NCBI RefSeq assembly: GCF_900101435.1 | Contig: NZ_FMZH01000002.1 | Span: 748,204 to 802,763, forward strand | Source of the DNA: Pedobacter soli | GTDB taxonomy: Bacteria > Bacteroidota > Bacteroidia > Sphingobacteriales > Sphingobacteriaceae | DNA length: 54,560 nt | Direction of reading: 5' to 3' | Part shown: positions 25,342 through 34,818 of the stretch, piece after piece | Layout of the letters: each line of letters begins with the position of its first letter | How positions within the stretch are numbered: the stretch's first letter is position 1 | Notes under the pieces: generated by a model | Told to the model about the DNA's origin: nothing | The model's input: the letters and a program-made list of their open reading frames with translations, nothing else | The model's database searches: none | Translations under genes and position numbers: made by a program

Positions 25342-28300
25342 ATGAAAATAACAACGTGGTTATCTGCACTCCTATGCTCAGTGCTTGGGTTTATTGTTAA
25401 AAATGCCAACGCCCAAACACCTTTATTTACTTTACTAACGGCAAAAGAAACCAATATCAGTTTTGTAAATAAAGTAGTCGAAACCGATTCGTTGCATATT
25501 ATGAATTACGAATATTTGTATAACGGATCAGGTGTTGGGGTGGCCGATTTTAATGGCGATGGCTTACCTGATGTTTTCTTTTCAGCCAATGAAGCAGACA
25601 ATAAATTATACCTGAATAAGGGCAATTTAAAGTTCGAAGATATTACCAATAAAGCACATGTAAGTGGCAATGGCACCTGGGCAACGGGTGTGTGTGTTGC
25701 CGATGTAAATGCCGATGGACTACCTGATATCTATGTTTGTCATTCCGGGAAATTTCCCGATAACAAACTTAAAAATGAGTTATTTATTAATCAGGGAGTA
25801 AAAGGGGGGATACCTGTTTTTAAAGAAATGGCCGAGGCCTATGGGCTTGATGCGCCAGGAACCCAATCTACCCAGGCTGTATTTTTTGATTACGATAATG
25901 ATGGTGATTTAGATATGTTTCTATTAAACCATTCTAATCAAACTTATAAACCCTTCTTAAATACCAAAAAAGTACGCGCTACACCCAATATGAAATTTGG
26001 GAACCGTTTGTTTAGAAATGATTCTAAAGGCAATCAATTTCATTTTACCGATGTAACCTTAACCGCTGGAATTGTTAATAATGCCTTAAATTTCGGGCTA
26101 AGTGTTGCTGTGAGCGATTTGAATAACGACGGCTGGCCTGATATTTACACTTCGAGTGATTATACCGAGCAGGATTGTCTTTATATCAACAATAAAAATG
26201 GCACTTTTTCAGAAAGTATCCGGAAATCTATCAAGCATATTTCCAAATATTCAATGGGCTCTGATATTGCCGATTATAATAATGATGGCCGCCCTGATAT
26301 TATGACATTGGATATGCTACCAGAGGATAACCACCGGCAAAAATTGCTTAAAGGGCCAGATGAATACGATCAATACCATTTGCTAATTGATAGCGGATAT
26401 TACCAGCAGCAAATGCGAAATATGCTCCACTTAAATGAAGGACTTGCCGAAGATGGTAGCTTGCGTTTCAGTGAAATTGGGCAACTGGCAGGCGTTTCTA
26501 ACACCGATTGGAGCTGGGCACCTTTATTTGCTGATTTTGATAACGACGGCTGGAAGGATTTATTTGTCTCTAACGGTTACTTGAGAGATTTTACTGATAT
26601 GGATTTTCTTAAGTACACAGTAGCCAATGCGCAAAAAGAAGCGCTAAAACAAGGCAGTTTAAAATTCCAGACCTTTGATTTGGTGAAAAAAATGCCCTCA
26701 AATAAAATATCAAACTACATTTTTGCTAATAATCATGATCTTACCTTTACAAATAAAACAATAGAGTGGGGCGTATCAACACCTTCGGTTTCAAATGGTG
26801 CTGCTTATGCTGATTTAGACAATGATGGCGATTTGGATTTGATTGTTTGTAACATCAACTCGCCGGTAATGGTGTATAAGAATAATTTAGAGCTACAAAA
26901 ACCAAATTATTTAAAAATTAACCTTAAAGGATCAGGCCTAAATACGGCAGCAATAGGTGCTAAAATTTATGTTAAAACAGCCGACAATCTGCAGTATCAG
27001 GAAAAATATGTAGTCAGGGGTTATCAATCCAGTGTAGATCAAAGTATCTGTTTCGGTTTAGGTAAAAATACCGATATCAGTTATCTGAAAATTATCTGGC
27101 CGGATGGCAGAGAAAGTTTGATGGAGCATGTAAAAGCTAATCAAACACTAGCCATTAACCAGGAAGAAGCAGTGAATAAAAAAACAAATATGGTTAAAGC
27201 AAAACCATTATTTGTGGATGGCACAACAGCAGCGGGGTTAAACTTTAAGCATACCGAAAACGACTTTGTTGATTTTAAAGGAGAAACACTTTTGCCGTAT
27301 CAGTTATCCAAATATGGCCCTGCTTTGTGCAAAGCTGATGTTAATCAGGACGGGATAACAGATGTTTTCATCGGCGGTGCTATCGGCCAGTCGGGCAGGT
27401 TATTTCTGGGAAATAAAGAAGGTAAATATAGCGAGAGCCAAAGCCAACCCTGGGAAGAAGATAGAGCCAGCGAAGATGTGAACGCTGTTTTCTTTGATGC
27501 AAATGGTGATGGAAACCCGGATTTATGGGTGGTGAGTGGTGGAAATGAATACGATGAAAATGCTCCTGAATATCAGGACCGGTTATATCTAAATAACGGA
27601 AAGGGAATATTTACGAAAGCAAATGATGCATTACCCAAAATGTGGAGCAGTAAACAGGCAATTGCTGTCGCCGACTTTGATAAAGATGGTGATTTGGACG
27701 TTTTTGTTGGTGGCATGAGCAAGCCAGGCTCTTTCCCATTATGTAGTAAAAGTTATTTATTACGGAACGAATCAAAAGAAGGGGTTTTTAAGTTTACTGA
27801 TGTAACAAAAGAAATTGCTCCCGAATTAGAGTATACTGGGATGGTTGTATCAGCTGTATGGCAGGATTTAAATGCCGATGGATATCCTGAGTTGCTAATT
27901 GGAGGAGATTGGATGCCATTAAAGAAATTTAAAAACAATAGGGGGATTTTACAATATGACAAAGATTCAGGTTTAGAGAATTCTGATGGCATGTGGAGTA
28001 AAATTGTACCTATGGATGTGAATAACGATGGGGCAATCGATTTCATTGCAGGAAACTGTGGCTTGAATAATCAGTTTAAGGCCAGTGGTCAACAGCCATT
28101 AACCATTTATGCCTCAGATTTTAATGGTGATGGCGTGATGGATCCAATCATGTGTTATTACATTCAGGGTAAAAACTATCCAATGGCATCCAGAGATGAG
28201 TTACTCGATCAGATGGTGCAGTTAAAAAAGCGCTTTTTGAATTATAATGCTTATTCAGATGTAACCATAGATCAGCTATTCAAGCCAGAGCAATTGGATA

Positions 28301-28692
28301 AGAGCCAGAAGTTTTTCTGTAAACAACTTGAAACAGCTGTCTTATTAAATGATGGAACCGGAAAGTTTACAATTAAAGCACTTCCTATAGAAGCACAGTT
28401 CTCGCGCACCTGGGGCATCGTTGTCGATGATTTTAATAAAGATGGAAAGGACGATATTCTTTTAGCAGGCAATTTTTATCCTTATCGGGTACAGCTCGGT
28501 CAGGCAGATGCCAGTTTAGGATTACTTTTAATTGGAAACGGTAAAGGTGATTTTAAACCCCTTGCTCCGTATGATTCAGGATTATATATTGATGGAGATG
28601 TTAGAAATATCATTGAAATTAAAGAAGGAACAAAAAAAATCATTATAGTTAAAAATAATGATCAGGTTGAACTTCTAAAGGCTACTAATTAA
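25342..28692 (+). CDS. FG-GAP/VCBS repeat protein with central ASPIC/UnbV domain
   Basis: A 1116-residue secreted protein of the CRTAC1/UnbV type with a signal peptide (to about residue 24, ...NANAQ). Calcium-binding DxDxDG-type FG-GAP repeats fall into two sets. Seven lie before residue 510 (from VADFNGDGLPD to ADLDNDGDLD) and seven after about 660 (from KADVNQDGITD to DDFNKDGKDD). Between them is an ASPIC/UnbV domain (about 530-600, GAKIYVKTADN ... IWPDGRES). The repeat numbers fit two seven-bladed beta-propellers flanking UnbV. It probably binds a surface ligand or scaffolds partners. It sits 56 bp after the copper protein and 6 bp before the haloperoxidase gene. Confidence 0.9.
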   Translation: MKITTWLSALLCSVLGFIVKNANAQTPLFTLLTAKETNISFVNKVVETDSLHIMNYEYLYNGSGVGVADFNGDGLPDVFFSANEADNKLYLNKGNLKFEDITNKAHVSGNGTWATGVCVADVNADGLPDIYVCHSGKFPDNKLKNELFINQGVKGGIPVFKEMAEAYGLDAPGTQSTQAVFFDYDNDGDLDMFLLNHSNQTYKPFLNTKKVRATPNMKFGNRLFRNDSKGNQFHFTDVTLTAGIVNNALNFGLSVAVSDLNNDGWPDIYTSSDYTEQDCLYINNKNGTFSESIRKSIKHISKYSMGSDIADYNNDGRPDIMTLDMLPEDNHRQKLLKGPDEYDQYHLLIDSGYYQQQMRNMLHLNEGLAEDGSLRFSEIGQLAGVSNTDWSWAPLFADFDNDGWKDLFVSNGYLRDFTDMDFLKYTVANAQKEALKQGSLKFQTFDLVKKMPSNKISNYIFANNHDLTFTNKTIEWGVSTPSVSNGAAYADLDNDGDLDLIVCNINSPVMVYKNNLELQKPNYLKINLKGSGLNTAAIGAKIYVKTADNLQYQEKYVVRGYQSSVDQSICFGLGKNTDISYLKIIWPDGRESLMEHVKANQTLAINQEEAVNKKTNMVKAKPLFVDGTTAAGLNFKHTENDFVDFKGETLLPYQLSKYGPALCKADVNQDGITDVFIGGAIGQSGRLFLGNKEGKYSESQSQPWEEDRASEDVNAVFFDANGDGNPDLWVVSGGNEYDENAPEYQDRLYLNNGKGIFTKANDALPKMWSSKQAIAVADFDKDGDLDVFVGGMSKPGSFPLCSKSYLLRNESKEGVFKFTDVTKEIAPELEYTGMVVSAVWQDLNADGYPELLIGGDWMPLKKFKNNRGILQYDKDSGLENSDGMWSKIVPMDVNNDGAIDFIAGNCGLNNQFKASGQQPLTIYASDFNGDGVMDPIMCYYIQGKNYPMASRDELLDQMVQLKKRFLNYNAYSDVTIDQLFKPEQLDKSQKFFCKQLETAVLLNDGTGKFTIKALPIEAQFSRTWGIVVDDFNKDGKDDILLAGNFYPYRVQLGQADASLGLLLIGNGKGDFKPLAPYDSGLYIDGDVRNIIEIKEGTKKIIIVKNNDQVELLKATN

Positions 28693-28698
28693 AACATC

Positions 28699-30012
28699 AT
28701 GAAGAGATATTTGTTTTTGTTTATTTTCAGCATTGCGATAAATGCCAATGCCCAATGGCATAAAAGTGAAAACGACCCTTTACCTTTACACAGGTCACAA
28801 AAAGCACTTTCCGATATTATCGTAAGTGATATCTTTTCGCCGCCGGTTGCGAGCAGAATATTTGTCTATGCAAACATTGCTGCCTACGAAATTCAGGTTA
28901 AGAACAGTAAGCAGTTTTTATCATTAAAAGGGCAATTGAATGGCTTTAAGGGAATCCCTGATCCTGACCAAAAACAAATCAGTTATTCGCTTGCTGCAAC
29001 ATATGCTTACTGGCAGATTGGAAAAAGACTTGTTTTTGCAGAGCAAGTGGCCTTAGATAGTTTAAATAGTATTCTTTCCTGGTATAAGGCAAAAGGATAT
29101 CCGGACACCGTGGTTCAAAACTCGGTTTTATATGGCAAAAAGGTGTCAGATTCGGTTCTAAAATGGGTTGATCAGGATCAGTATAAAGAAACACGTAAAT
29201 TAAGACGGTATAGTTTGGTGAAGAAAGAAGGCAATTGGGCGCCTACGCCTCCAGGCTATATGGCAGCTGTAGAGCCTTACTGGAATAGAATAAGACCTCT
29301 AGCGATGAAAACTGCTGATCAATTTAAGCCAGCAGCACCTCCGCCATATAGTAAAGATAAAAATAGTGCTTTCTATATTAATGCAAACGAAGTTTATACA
29401 GCTGGCAAGAAATTAGACGAAAAGCAGCTCGACATTGCTAAATTCTGGGATTGCAATCCATTCTTTTTAAATCTGAACGGGCATATGAATTATGCAACGA
29501 AAAAGATATCGCCGGGAGCACACTGGATTTCAATTGCTGGCATTGCGAGCCGCTTGAAAAACTTTAATTATATACAAAGTAGCTCGGCCTATACTTCTAC
29601 ATGTATAGCCCTGTTCGATGCTTTTATAAGTTGTTGGGATGAAAAATACAGGAGTAATTATATCCGGCCAGAAACATTCATTAATGCTAATATTGACGAA
29701 AACTGGAGGCCAATTTTACAGACACCGCCTTTCCCTGAATATCCCAGCGGGCATAGTGTAGCTTCAACTGCAGCTGCTTATGTGTTGACCGAAATATTTG
29801 GCGATAACTTTAAATATCAGGATAATACGGAGATTGATTATGGACTGCCTGTACGAGGTTTCACCTCTTTTAACCAGGCAGCTAACGAAGCAGCCATTAG
29901 CAGGCTTTACGGTGGTATTCATTACCGTCCAGCCATAGAAAATGGACAGGTTCAAGGCCGGAATATTGGCGCCTATCAGTTAAAAAACATCAAAATGAAA
30001 AAAGACAAATAA
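28699..30012 (+). CDS. Secreted vanadium-dependent haloperoxidase-type PAP2 enzyme
   Basis: PAP2/vanadium haloperoxidase family protein of 437 residues with a signal peptide (to about residue 19, ...ANAQ). The anion-binding pocket motifs are present: NYIRPETF, PEYPSGHSVAS with His352, and SRLYGGIHYRP with Arg402 and His408. These residues would hold vanadate in a haloperoxidase or phosphate in an acid phosphatase. The length and lack of TM helices favour the soluble haloperoxidase-like group. It follows the UnbV protein by 6 bp. Whether it oxidises halides or removes phosphate cannot be told from the sequence. Confidence 0.85.
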   Translation: MKRYLFLFIFSIAINANAQWHKSENDPLPLHRSQKALSDIIVSDIFSPPVASRIFVYANIAAYEIQVKNSKQFLSLKGQLNGFKGIPDPDQKQISYSLAATYAYWQIGKRLVFAEQVALDSLNSILSWYKAKGYPDTVVQNSVLYGKKVSDSVLKWVDQDQYKETRKLRRYSLVKKEGNWAPTPPGYMAAVEPYWNRIRPLAMKTADQFKPAAPPPYSKDKNSAFYINANEVYTAGKKLDEKQLDIAKFWDCNPFFLNLNGHMNYATKKISPGAHWISIAGIASRLKNFNYIQSSSAYTSTCIALFDAFISCWDEKYRSNYIRPETFINANIDENWRPILQTPPFPEYPSGHSVASTAAAYVLTEIFGDNFKYQDNTEIDYGLPVRGFTSFNQAANEAAISRLYGGIHYRPAIENGQVQGRNIGAYQLKNIKMKKDK

Positions 30013-30023
30013 TCTCGTATAAC

Positions 30024-31448
30024 ATGAAAAAAATATACATAACCCTCATTTATTTAGTTGCTTTGGTGAAATTCTCGGATGCCCAGCAAAACGATATTAT
30101 GCCGCAGTCCGAAATTTACGAATGGCCTAAAGATGCTGCCGTTAAACAAAAGCTCGAATCCTGGCAGGATAAAAAATTCGGTATGATTATACACTGGGGA
30201 CTTTATGCCGTTCCGGGTATTATCGAATCATGGTCGATCTGCTCTGAGGATTGGATAGACCGGGATAGTACCATCAAATACGAAGACTATAAAAAATGGT
30301 ATTGGGGCTTTAGCGAAAAGTTTAACCCAACCAAATTTAACCCCGAACAATGGGCTAAGGCAGGTAAAAGTGCCGGTATGAAATACCTGGTTTTTACCAC
30401 CAAACACCACGATGGTTTTGCCATGTTCGATACCAAACAATCTGATTTTAGTATTGCCAAAGGGCCTTTTGCCAATAACCCCAGAAAAGATGTGGCCAAA
30501 TATGTTTTTGAAGCCTTCCGCAAAGAAAACTTCATGATTGGCGCCTATTTTTCTAAGCCCGACTGGCATTCGCAGTACTACTGGTGGGATAAATATGCCA
30601 CAGCCAACAGGAACAATAATTACGACATCAGAAAGAACCCATGGCGATGGAACCAGTTTAAAAGCTTTACCCAGAACCAGATTGGCGAGTTGATGAACAA
30701 TTACGGAAGCATTGATATTTTATGGCTCGATGGCGGTTGGGTACGTCCGCGGGCGAGTGTTAACAAAGAAGTACTTTCATGGGGAGCGCCAATTCCAGAT
30801 TGGAGCCAGGACATCGATATGCCGAAGATTGCTGCTGATGCCAGAAAGGCACAACCTGGCTTAATTGTGGTAGACCGTACTGTGCATGGTCAATTCGAAA
30901 ATTACCAGACACCAGAACAGAAAATCCCGGAAACACAGCTGGATTATCCCTGGGAGAGTTGTATGACTTTAGGTGGTGCCTGGGGCTTTGTAGCTAACGA
31001 CAGGTATAAACCTGCTCGCGAAGTGGTACATAAACTGGTCGAAATTGTGGCTAAAGGCGGTAGTTTACTTTTGGGTATTGGCCCTAAAGCTGATGGAACT
31101 TTACCTGATAATGTAATTGCCAGATTAGGCGAAGTAGGACAGTGGACAGCAAAAAATGGTGCCGCTATTTATGGTACAAGGATCACCAAAAACTATCATG
31201 ATGGCCAAAACTGGTTTACCCAGAGTAAAGATGGTAAAACAGTGTATGGCATCAGCTTAGTGGATAATAATCCCGTTAAAGAAATTTCGTGGAAGGGCAG
31301 CATTCCTAAAAAAGGAACAGCCATAACACTGCTGAGCAACAACCAAAAAATAAAATGGAAACTGGTTGATGGTAAGGTACATTTCGACTTCCCTAAAACC
31401 GACGAGCATATTGCACTGGCCTTTTCATTTACACCCGAAACCCAATAA
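30024..31448 (+). CDS. Alpha-L-fucosidase, GH29 (first copy)
   Basis: GH29 retaining alpha-L-fucosidase of 474 residues, secreted (signal peptide ...LVKFSDAQ). Family motifs include KFGMIIHWGLYAVPG, YLVFTTKHHDGFAMFDTKQSDF, and the nucleophile Asp236 in ILWLDGGW. A PWESCMTLGGAWGF segment follows, then KGGSLLLGIGPKADGTLP. A C-terminal beta-sandwich is present but short. It should release fucose from a glycan or glycoconjugate taken up by the SusC/D pair. Its stop overlaps the GH3 start (TAATG). A second, longer GH29 lies at 37663-39507 on the other strand. Confidence 0.94.
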   Translation: MKKIYITLIYLVALVKFSDAQQNDIMPQSEIYEWPKDAAVKQKLESWQDKKFGMIIHWGLYAVPGIIESWSICSEDWIDRDSTIKYEDYKKWYWGFSEKFNPTKFNPEQWAKAGKSAGMKYLVFTTKHHDGFAMFDTKQSDFSIAKGPFANNPRKDVAKYVFEAFRKENFMIGAYFSKPDWHSQYYWWDKYATANRNNNYDIRKNPWRWNQFKSFTQNQIGELMNNYGSIDILWLDGGWVRPRASVNKEVLSWGAPIPDWSQDIDMPKIAADARKAQPGLIVVDRTVHGQFENYQTPEQKIPETQLDYPWESCMTLGGAWGFVANDRYKPAREVVHKLVEIVAKGGSLLLGIGPKADGTLPDNVIARLGEVGQWTAKNGAAIYGTRITKNYHDGQNWFTQSKDGKTVYGISLVDNNPVKEISWKGSIPKKGTAITLLSNNQKIKWKLVDGKVHFDFPKTDEHIALAFSFTPETQ

Positions 31449-34129
31449 TGATGTTTAACCTTAAACGAAATACTTTTTTACTTTCAGCATTATTACTTTC
31501 GGCTGGTGTTTGTGCGCAAAATAAAAGCGTGCAAAATCTGCCTTACAAAAATCCTAAACTCAGTGTCGATTTAAGGGTTAAAGACCTTGTATCGAGAATG
31601 ACGCCAGAAGAAAAATTCTGGCAGTTGTTTATGGTGCCTGGCGATATAGATGGAATTGCAAAAGGCCATTATAAAAACGGAATTTTTGGCTTGCAAATTA
31701 GTGCTCAATCGGGCGGGGCAGGAGAAGCCCAGCAATTGTTGAGCTACAATACTACCGAAAATGCCCTTACCCTGGCTAAAAAAGTGAATCAGTTACAACG
31801 TTACCTGATTAACAGTACCCGCCTCGGTATTCCAATGCTGGTGTTTGATGAAGCTTTACACGGTTTGGTACGCAAAAATGCAACAGCTTTTCCGCAATCG
31901 ATTGGTTTAGCTGCAACGTTTGATACGCTAATTATGGCTCAGATTGGCAAACGGATAGCATACGAGGCAAAAGTGAGGGGCATAAGAGATGTATTAGCTC
32001 CGGTAATCAACATGGCTGACGATGTACGTTGGGGGCGTGTAGAAGAAACTTATGGCGAAGATCCCTATCTAACCAAAGTGATAGGAGCCGCGTTTATGAA
32101 TGCTATCGAAAAAGAAAATGTGGTGGTAACACCGAAGCACCTGATCGCCAACGTTGGCGATGGGGGCAGAGACAGTTATCCCATTCAGAAAACGGAAAGG
32201 TTTTTACGCGAAATACACTTCCCTGCATTTGAAGAAGGAGTAAAAAGGGTAGGTATCCGTTCGGTAATGACTTCTTACAACAGTGTCGACGGAACGCCTG
32301 CAACTTCCAATTACTGGCTTTTAACCAAGACCTTAAAACGCGATTGGGGCTTTAAAGGTTTTGTGATCTCTGATGCTGGTGCAGTAGGTGGGGCAAATGT
32401 GTTGCACAATACCTCAAAAAACTATGCGCAATCTACCGTTCAGGCTTTAAATGGTGGTCTTGATGTTATTTTTCAGGTCGAATATGAGCATTACAAACTT
32501 TTTAAACCACCATTTTTAGATGGAAGTATTCCGATGGCGCGAATTAATGATGCCGTTTCGAGAGTTTTAAGGGCCAAGTTCGAATTGGGATTGTTCGAGA
32601 ATCCTTATGTTTCAGAAAATGAGGCAGAAGCTTCGCTTACTGATTTATCGGCTAAGGCTTTGGCTAAAAAATCGGCTTTAGAATCCTTTGTTTTGCTCAA
32701 AAACAATCAAAATGTGTTGCCGCTAAAGCAAGCCAAAAATATCCTGGTACTCGGGCAAGATGCTGTAGAAGCCCGTTTGGGAGGCTATAGTGGAACCGGG
32801 ATAGATAAAATTAGCATCCTGGATGGAATCAAATCACGGGCTGGCGATTTAACTAAAGTAAATTATGCGCAGGGAAGTTTTAGGGAAAGTAAAAAGTATA
32901 CTGTAATCGATTCAACATTTCTCAGCTCAAAAAATGGTAAAGGCTTAACCGGCGAATATTTTAGTACAACTGATCTTTCCGGCAAGCCGGTATTAACCAG
33001 AACCGATAAGCAAATCGATTTTATGTGGACGCTCTACTCGCCCAACGAGAAACTGGCAACCGATAATTATTCGGTGAGGTGGCAGGGAGAAATTAAGGCT
33101 CAAAAAGCAGGTACCTATCAAATCGGTTTAGCCGGTAATGATGGTTATCGGTTGTATCTGGATGGAAAGCTGATTATCGATCAGTGGGACAAAGCTTCTT
33201 ACCATACACGTACTGAAGGTTTTGATTTTGAAGCTGGTAAAGCTTATCCGGTTAAAATCGAATTTAAAGAGCCAAAAGGTAATGCCTACATCAAATTAAT
33301 CTGGAACTATGGCGTTGAAGATAAAGAAGCCCAAGTATTAGAGGAAGCCAAAACAATGGCTAAAAATGCTGATGTCATTGTAGTTACTGCAGGGATAAAG
33401 GAAGGAGAGTTTTTAGATCGTGCCATGCTGAGTTTACCCGGCAATCAGGAACAACTGATTCAGGAAATGGCCAAAACCGGCAAACCTGTAGTGGTATTAT
33501 TGGTTGGTGGCAGTGCCATAACCATGGGTAACTGGATTAACGATGCTTCGGCTATTTTGAATGTATGGTATCCGGGTGAAGAGGGCGGAGCTGCTGTAGC
33601 CGAGACCTTATTCGGCGATTACAATCCTGCCGGCAGACTTCCAATTACTTATCCGGTGCATGAAGCGCAATTGCCACTGGTTTACAACCACAAGCCAACC
33701 GGCAGGGGCGACGATTACAATAATTTAAGTGGCGAACCATTGTTCCCTTTTGGTTACGGTTTAAGTTATACCACATTTGAATACAGCAATATTGCATTGG
33801 CTAAGCAAGCCATTAAAGCGAACGAGGGCACAACAGTAAGCTTTACGCTGAAAAATACAGGTATCAAAGATGGTGAAGAAGTGGCACAATTGTATATGCG
33901 CGATATGCTGGCAACTGTGACCCGTCCGGTTCTAGAACTTAAAGGATTTGAACGCGTTAAACTTAAGGCGGGTGAAAGCAAAACCATCAGCTTTAAAATT
34001 ACACCTGAAATGTTGCAGATGTTAGATGCTAACCTAAAAACAGTTATTGAACCCGGCGATTTCAGGGTGATGATCGGATCGTCAAGCCGCGAATTGCAAT
34101 TAAAAGAAACCCTAACGGTAAAACCATAA
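31448..34129 (+). CDS. GH3 beta-glycosidase with inserted PA14 domain
   Basis: GH3 enzyme of 893 residues with a signal peptide (to about residue 24, ...LSAGVCAQ). The N-terminal TIM barrel has VVVTPKHLIANVGDG and the nucleophile Asp309 in VISDAGAVGG. The alpha/beta domain follows (from about residue 405) and is split by a PA14 domain at about 499-626 (GLTGEYFSTTDLSG ... GNDGYRLYLDGKLI). A C-terminal Fn3-like domain closes it. PA14 insertion at this site is known in GH3 beta-glucosidases and often shapes the substrate cleft. It is coupled to the fucosidase gene by TAATG. Substrate (beta-glucoside or xyloside) is not certain. Confidence 0.93.
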   Translation: MMFNLKRNTFLLSALLLSAGVCAQNKSVQNLPYKNPKLSVDLRVKDLVSRMTPEEKFWQLFMVPGDIDGIAKGHYKNGIFGLQISAQSGGAGEAQQLLSYNTTENALTLAKKVNQLQRYLINSTRLGIPMLVFDEALHGLVRKNATAFPQSIGLAATFDTLIMAQIGKRIAYEAKVRGIRDVLAPVINMADDVRWGRVEETYGEDPYLTKVIGAAFMNAIEKENVVVTPKHLIANVGDGGRDSYPIQKTERFLREIHFPAFEEGVKRVGIRSVMTSYNSVDGTPATSNYWLLTKTLKRDWGFKGFVISDAGAVGGANVLHNTSKNYAQSTVQALNGGLDVIFQVEYEHYKLFKPPFLDGSIPMARINDAVSRVLRAKFELGLFENPYVSENEAEASLTDLSAKALAKKSALESFVLLKNNQNVLPLKQAKNILVLGQDAVEARLGGYSGTGIDKISILDGIKSRAGDLTKVNYAQGSFRESKKYTVIDSTFLSSKNGKGLTGEYFSTTDLSGKPVLTRTDKQIDFMWTLYSPNEKLATDNYSVRWQGEIKAQKAGTYQIGLAGNDGYRLYLDGKLIIDQWDKASYHTRTEGFDFEAGKAYPVKIEFKEPKGNAYIKLIWNYGVEDKEAQVLEEAKTMAKNADVIVVTAGIKEGEFLDRAMLSLPGNQEQLIQEMAKTGKPVVVLLVGGSAITMGNWINDASAILNVWYPGEEGGAAVAETLFGDYNPAGRLPITYPVHEAQLPLVYNHKPTGRGDDYNNLSGEPLFPFGYGLSYTTFEYSNIALAKQAIKANEGTTVSFTLKNTGIKDGEEVAQLYMRDMLATVTRPVLELKGFERVKLKAGESKTISFKITPEMLQMLDANLKTVIEPGDFRVMIGSSSRELQLKETLTVKP

Positions 34130-34174
34130 AGATAATTCTCAGCCCTTGTATGATGGGTTATAATCGTACATGTT

Positions 34175-34207
34175 GCCGCAAGACCTGGTTAGTTTTGCGG
34201 CTTTTTT
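34175..34207 (+). terminator. Rho-independent terminator after the GH3 gene
   Basis: The hairpin gccgcaa ... ttgcggc has a 13-nt loop and is followed by tttttt, about 45 nt after the GH3 stop. It closes the SusCD/redox/glycosidase locus. Confidence 0.8.
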
Positions 34208-34232
34208 GTTTCTTAATCTTTATAATCCTATC

Positions 34233-34253
34233 GGTCGGTGACTCACCGACCGA
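34233..34253. repeat. Perfect short palindrome
   Basis: cggtcggtg-act-caccgaccg, a 9-bp perfect stem with a 3-nt loop, lies just before the tandem repeat array. Confidence 0.6.
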
Positions 34254-34282
34254 ATCTAGCAGTAAACTTGGTTGTGAGGACT

Positions 34283-34805
34283 CCAACCAATAGATAAAAA
34301 CCTTATCGCTTCTGTCCGTAGAGTTAAGCGTAGCGTCTCTACGGATTGCGGAATAAGATTGAGTTTCTAACTCAATTATTACAAAACGAGTCATGGACTC
34401 TTTTCTATTCTTTGGTCCGTAGAGCCCTGCGGAACTCGACGGACAGATTGGGAGAACACCAACCAATAGATAAAAACCTTATCGCTTCTGTCCGTAGAGT
34501 TAAGCGTAGCGTCTCTACGGATTGCGGAATAAGATTGAGTTTCTAACTCAATTATTACAAAACGAGTCATGGACTCTTTTCTATTCTTTGGTCCGTAGAG
34601 CCCTGCGGAACTCGACGGACAGATTGGGAGAACACCAACCAATAGATAAAAACCTTATCGCTTCTGTCCGTAGAGTTAAGCGTAGCGTCTCTACGGATGG
34701 CGAATAAGATTGAGCTTTTAACTCAATTATTACACACGAGTCACAGACTCTTTTCTATTCTTTCGTCCGTAGAGTCCTGCGGAGCTCGACGAACAGATTG
34801 CGGTT
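34283..34805. repeat. Tandem array of three 176-bp hairpin-rich repeats
   Basis: Three units start at 34283, 34459 and 34635, a period of exactly 176 bp. Units 1 and 2 look identical, and unit 3 is diverged after its first third. Each unit holds perfect hairpins. In unit 1 these are tccgtagag/ctctacgga (34315-34345), attgagtt/aactcaat (34358-34376) and gagtc-atg-gactc (34388-34400). A tccg...cgga stem near the end of the unit is also seen. Open frames across the units are by-products. No gene is supported between 34130 and 34818. Confidence 0.9.
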
Positions 34806-34818
34806 AAATGAAGAGTGA

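Noticed and set aside
34158..34707. Repeated 60- to 100-aa ORFs in the 176-bp array
   Set aside because: They exist in both strands only because the DNA unit is repeated. They have no start context or family match.
34283..34805. Possible CRISPR array
   Set aside because: Units of 176 bp follow one another with no spacers, and no cas genes are present.
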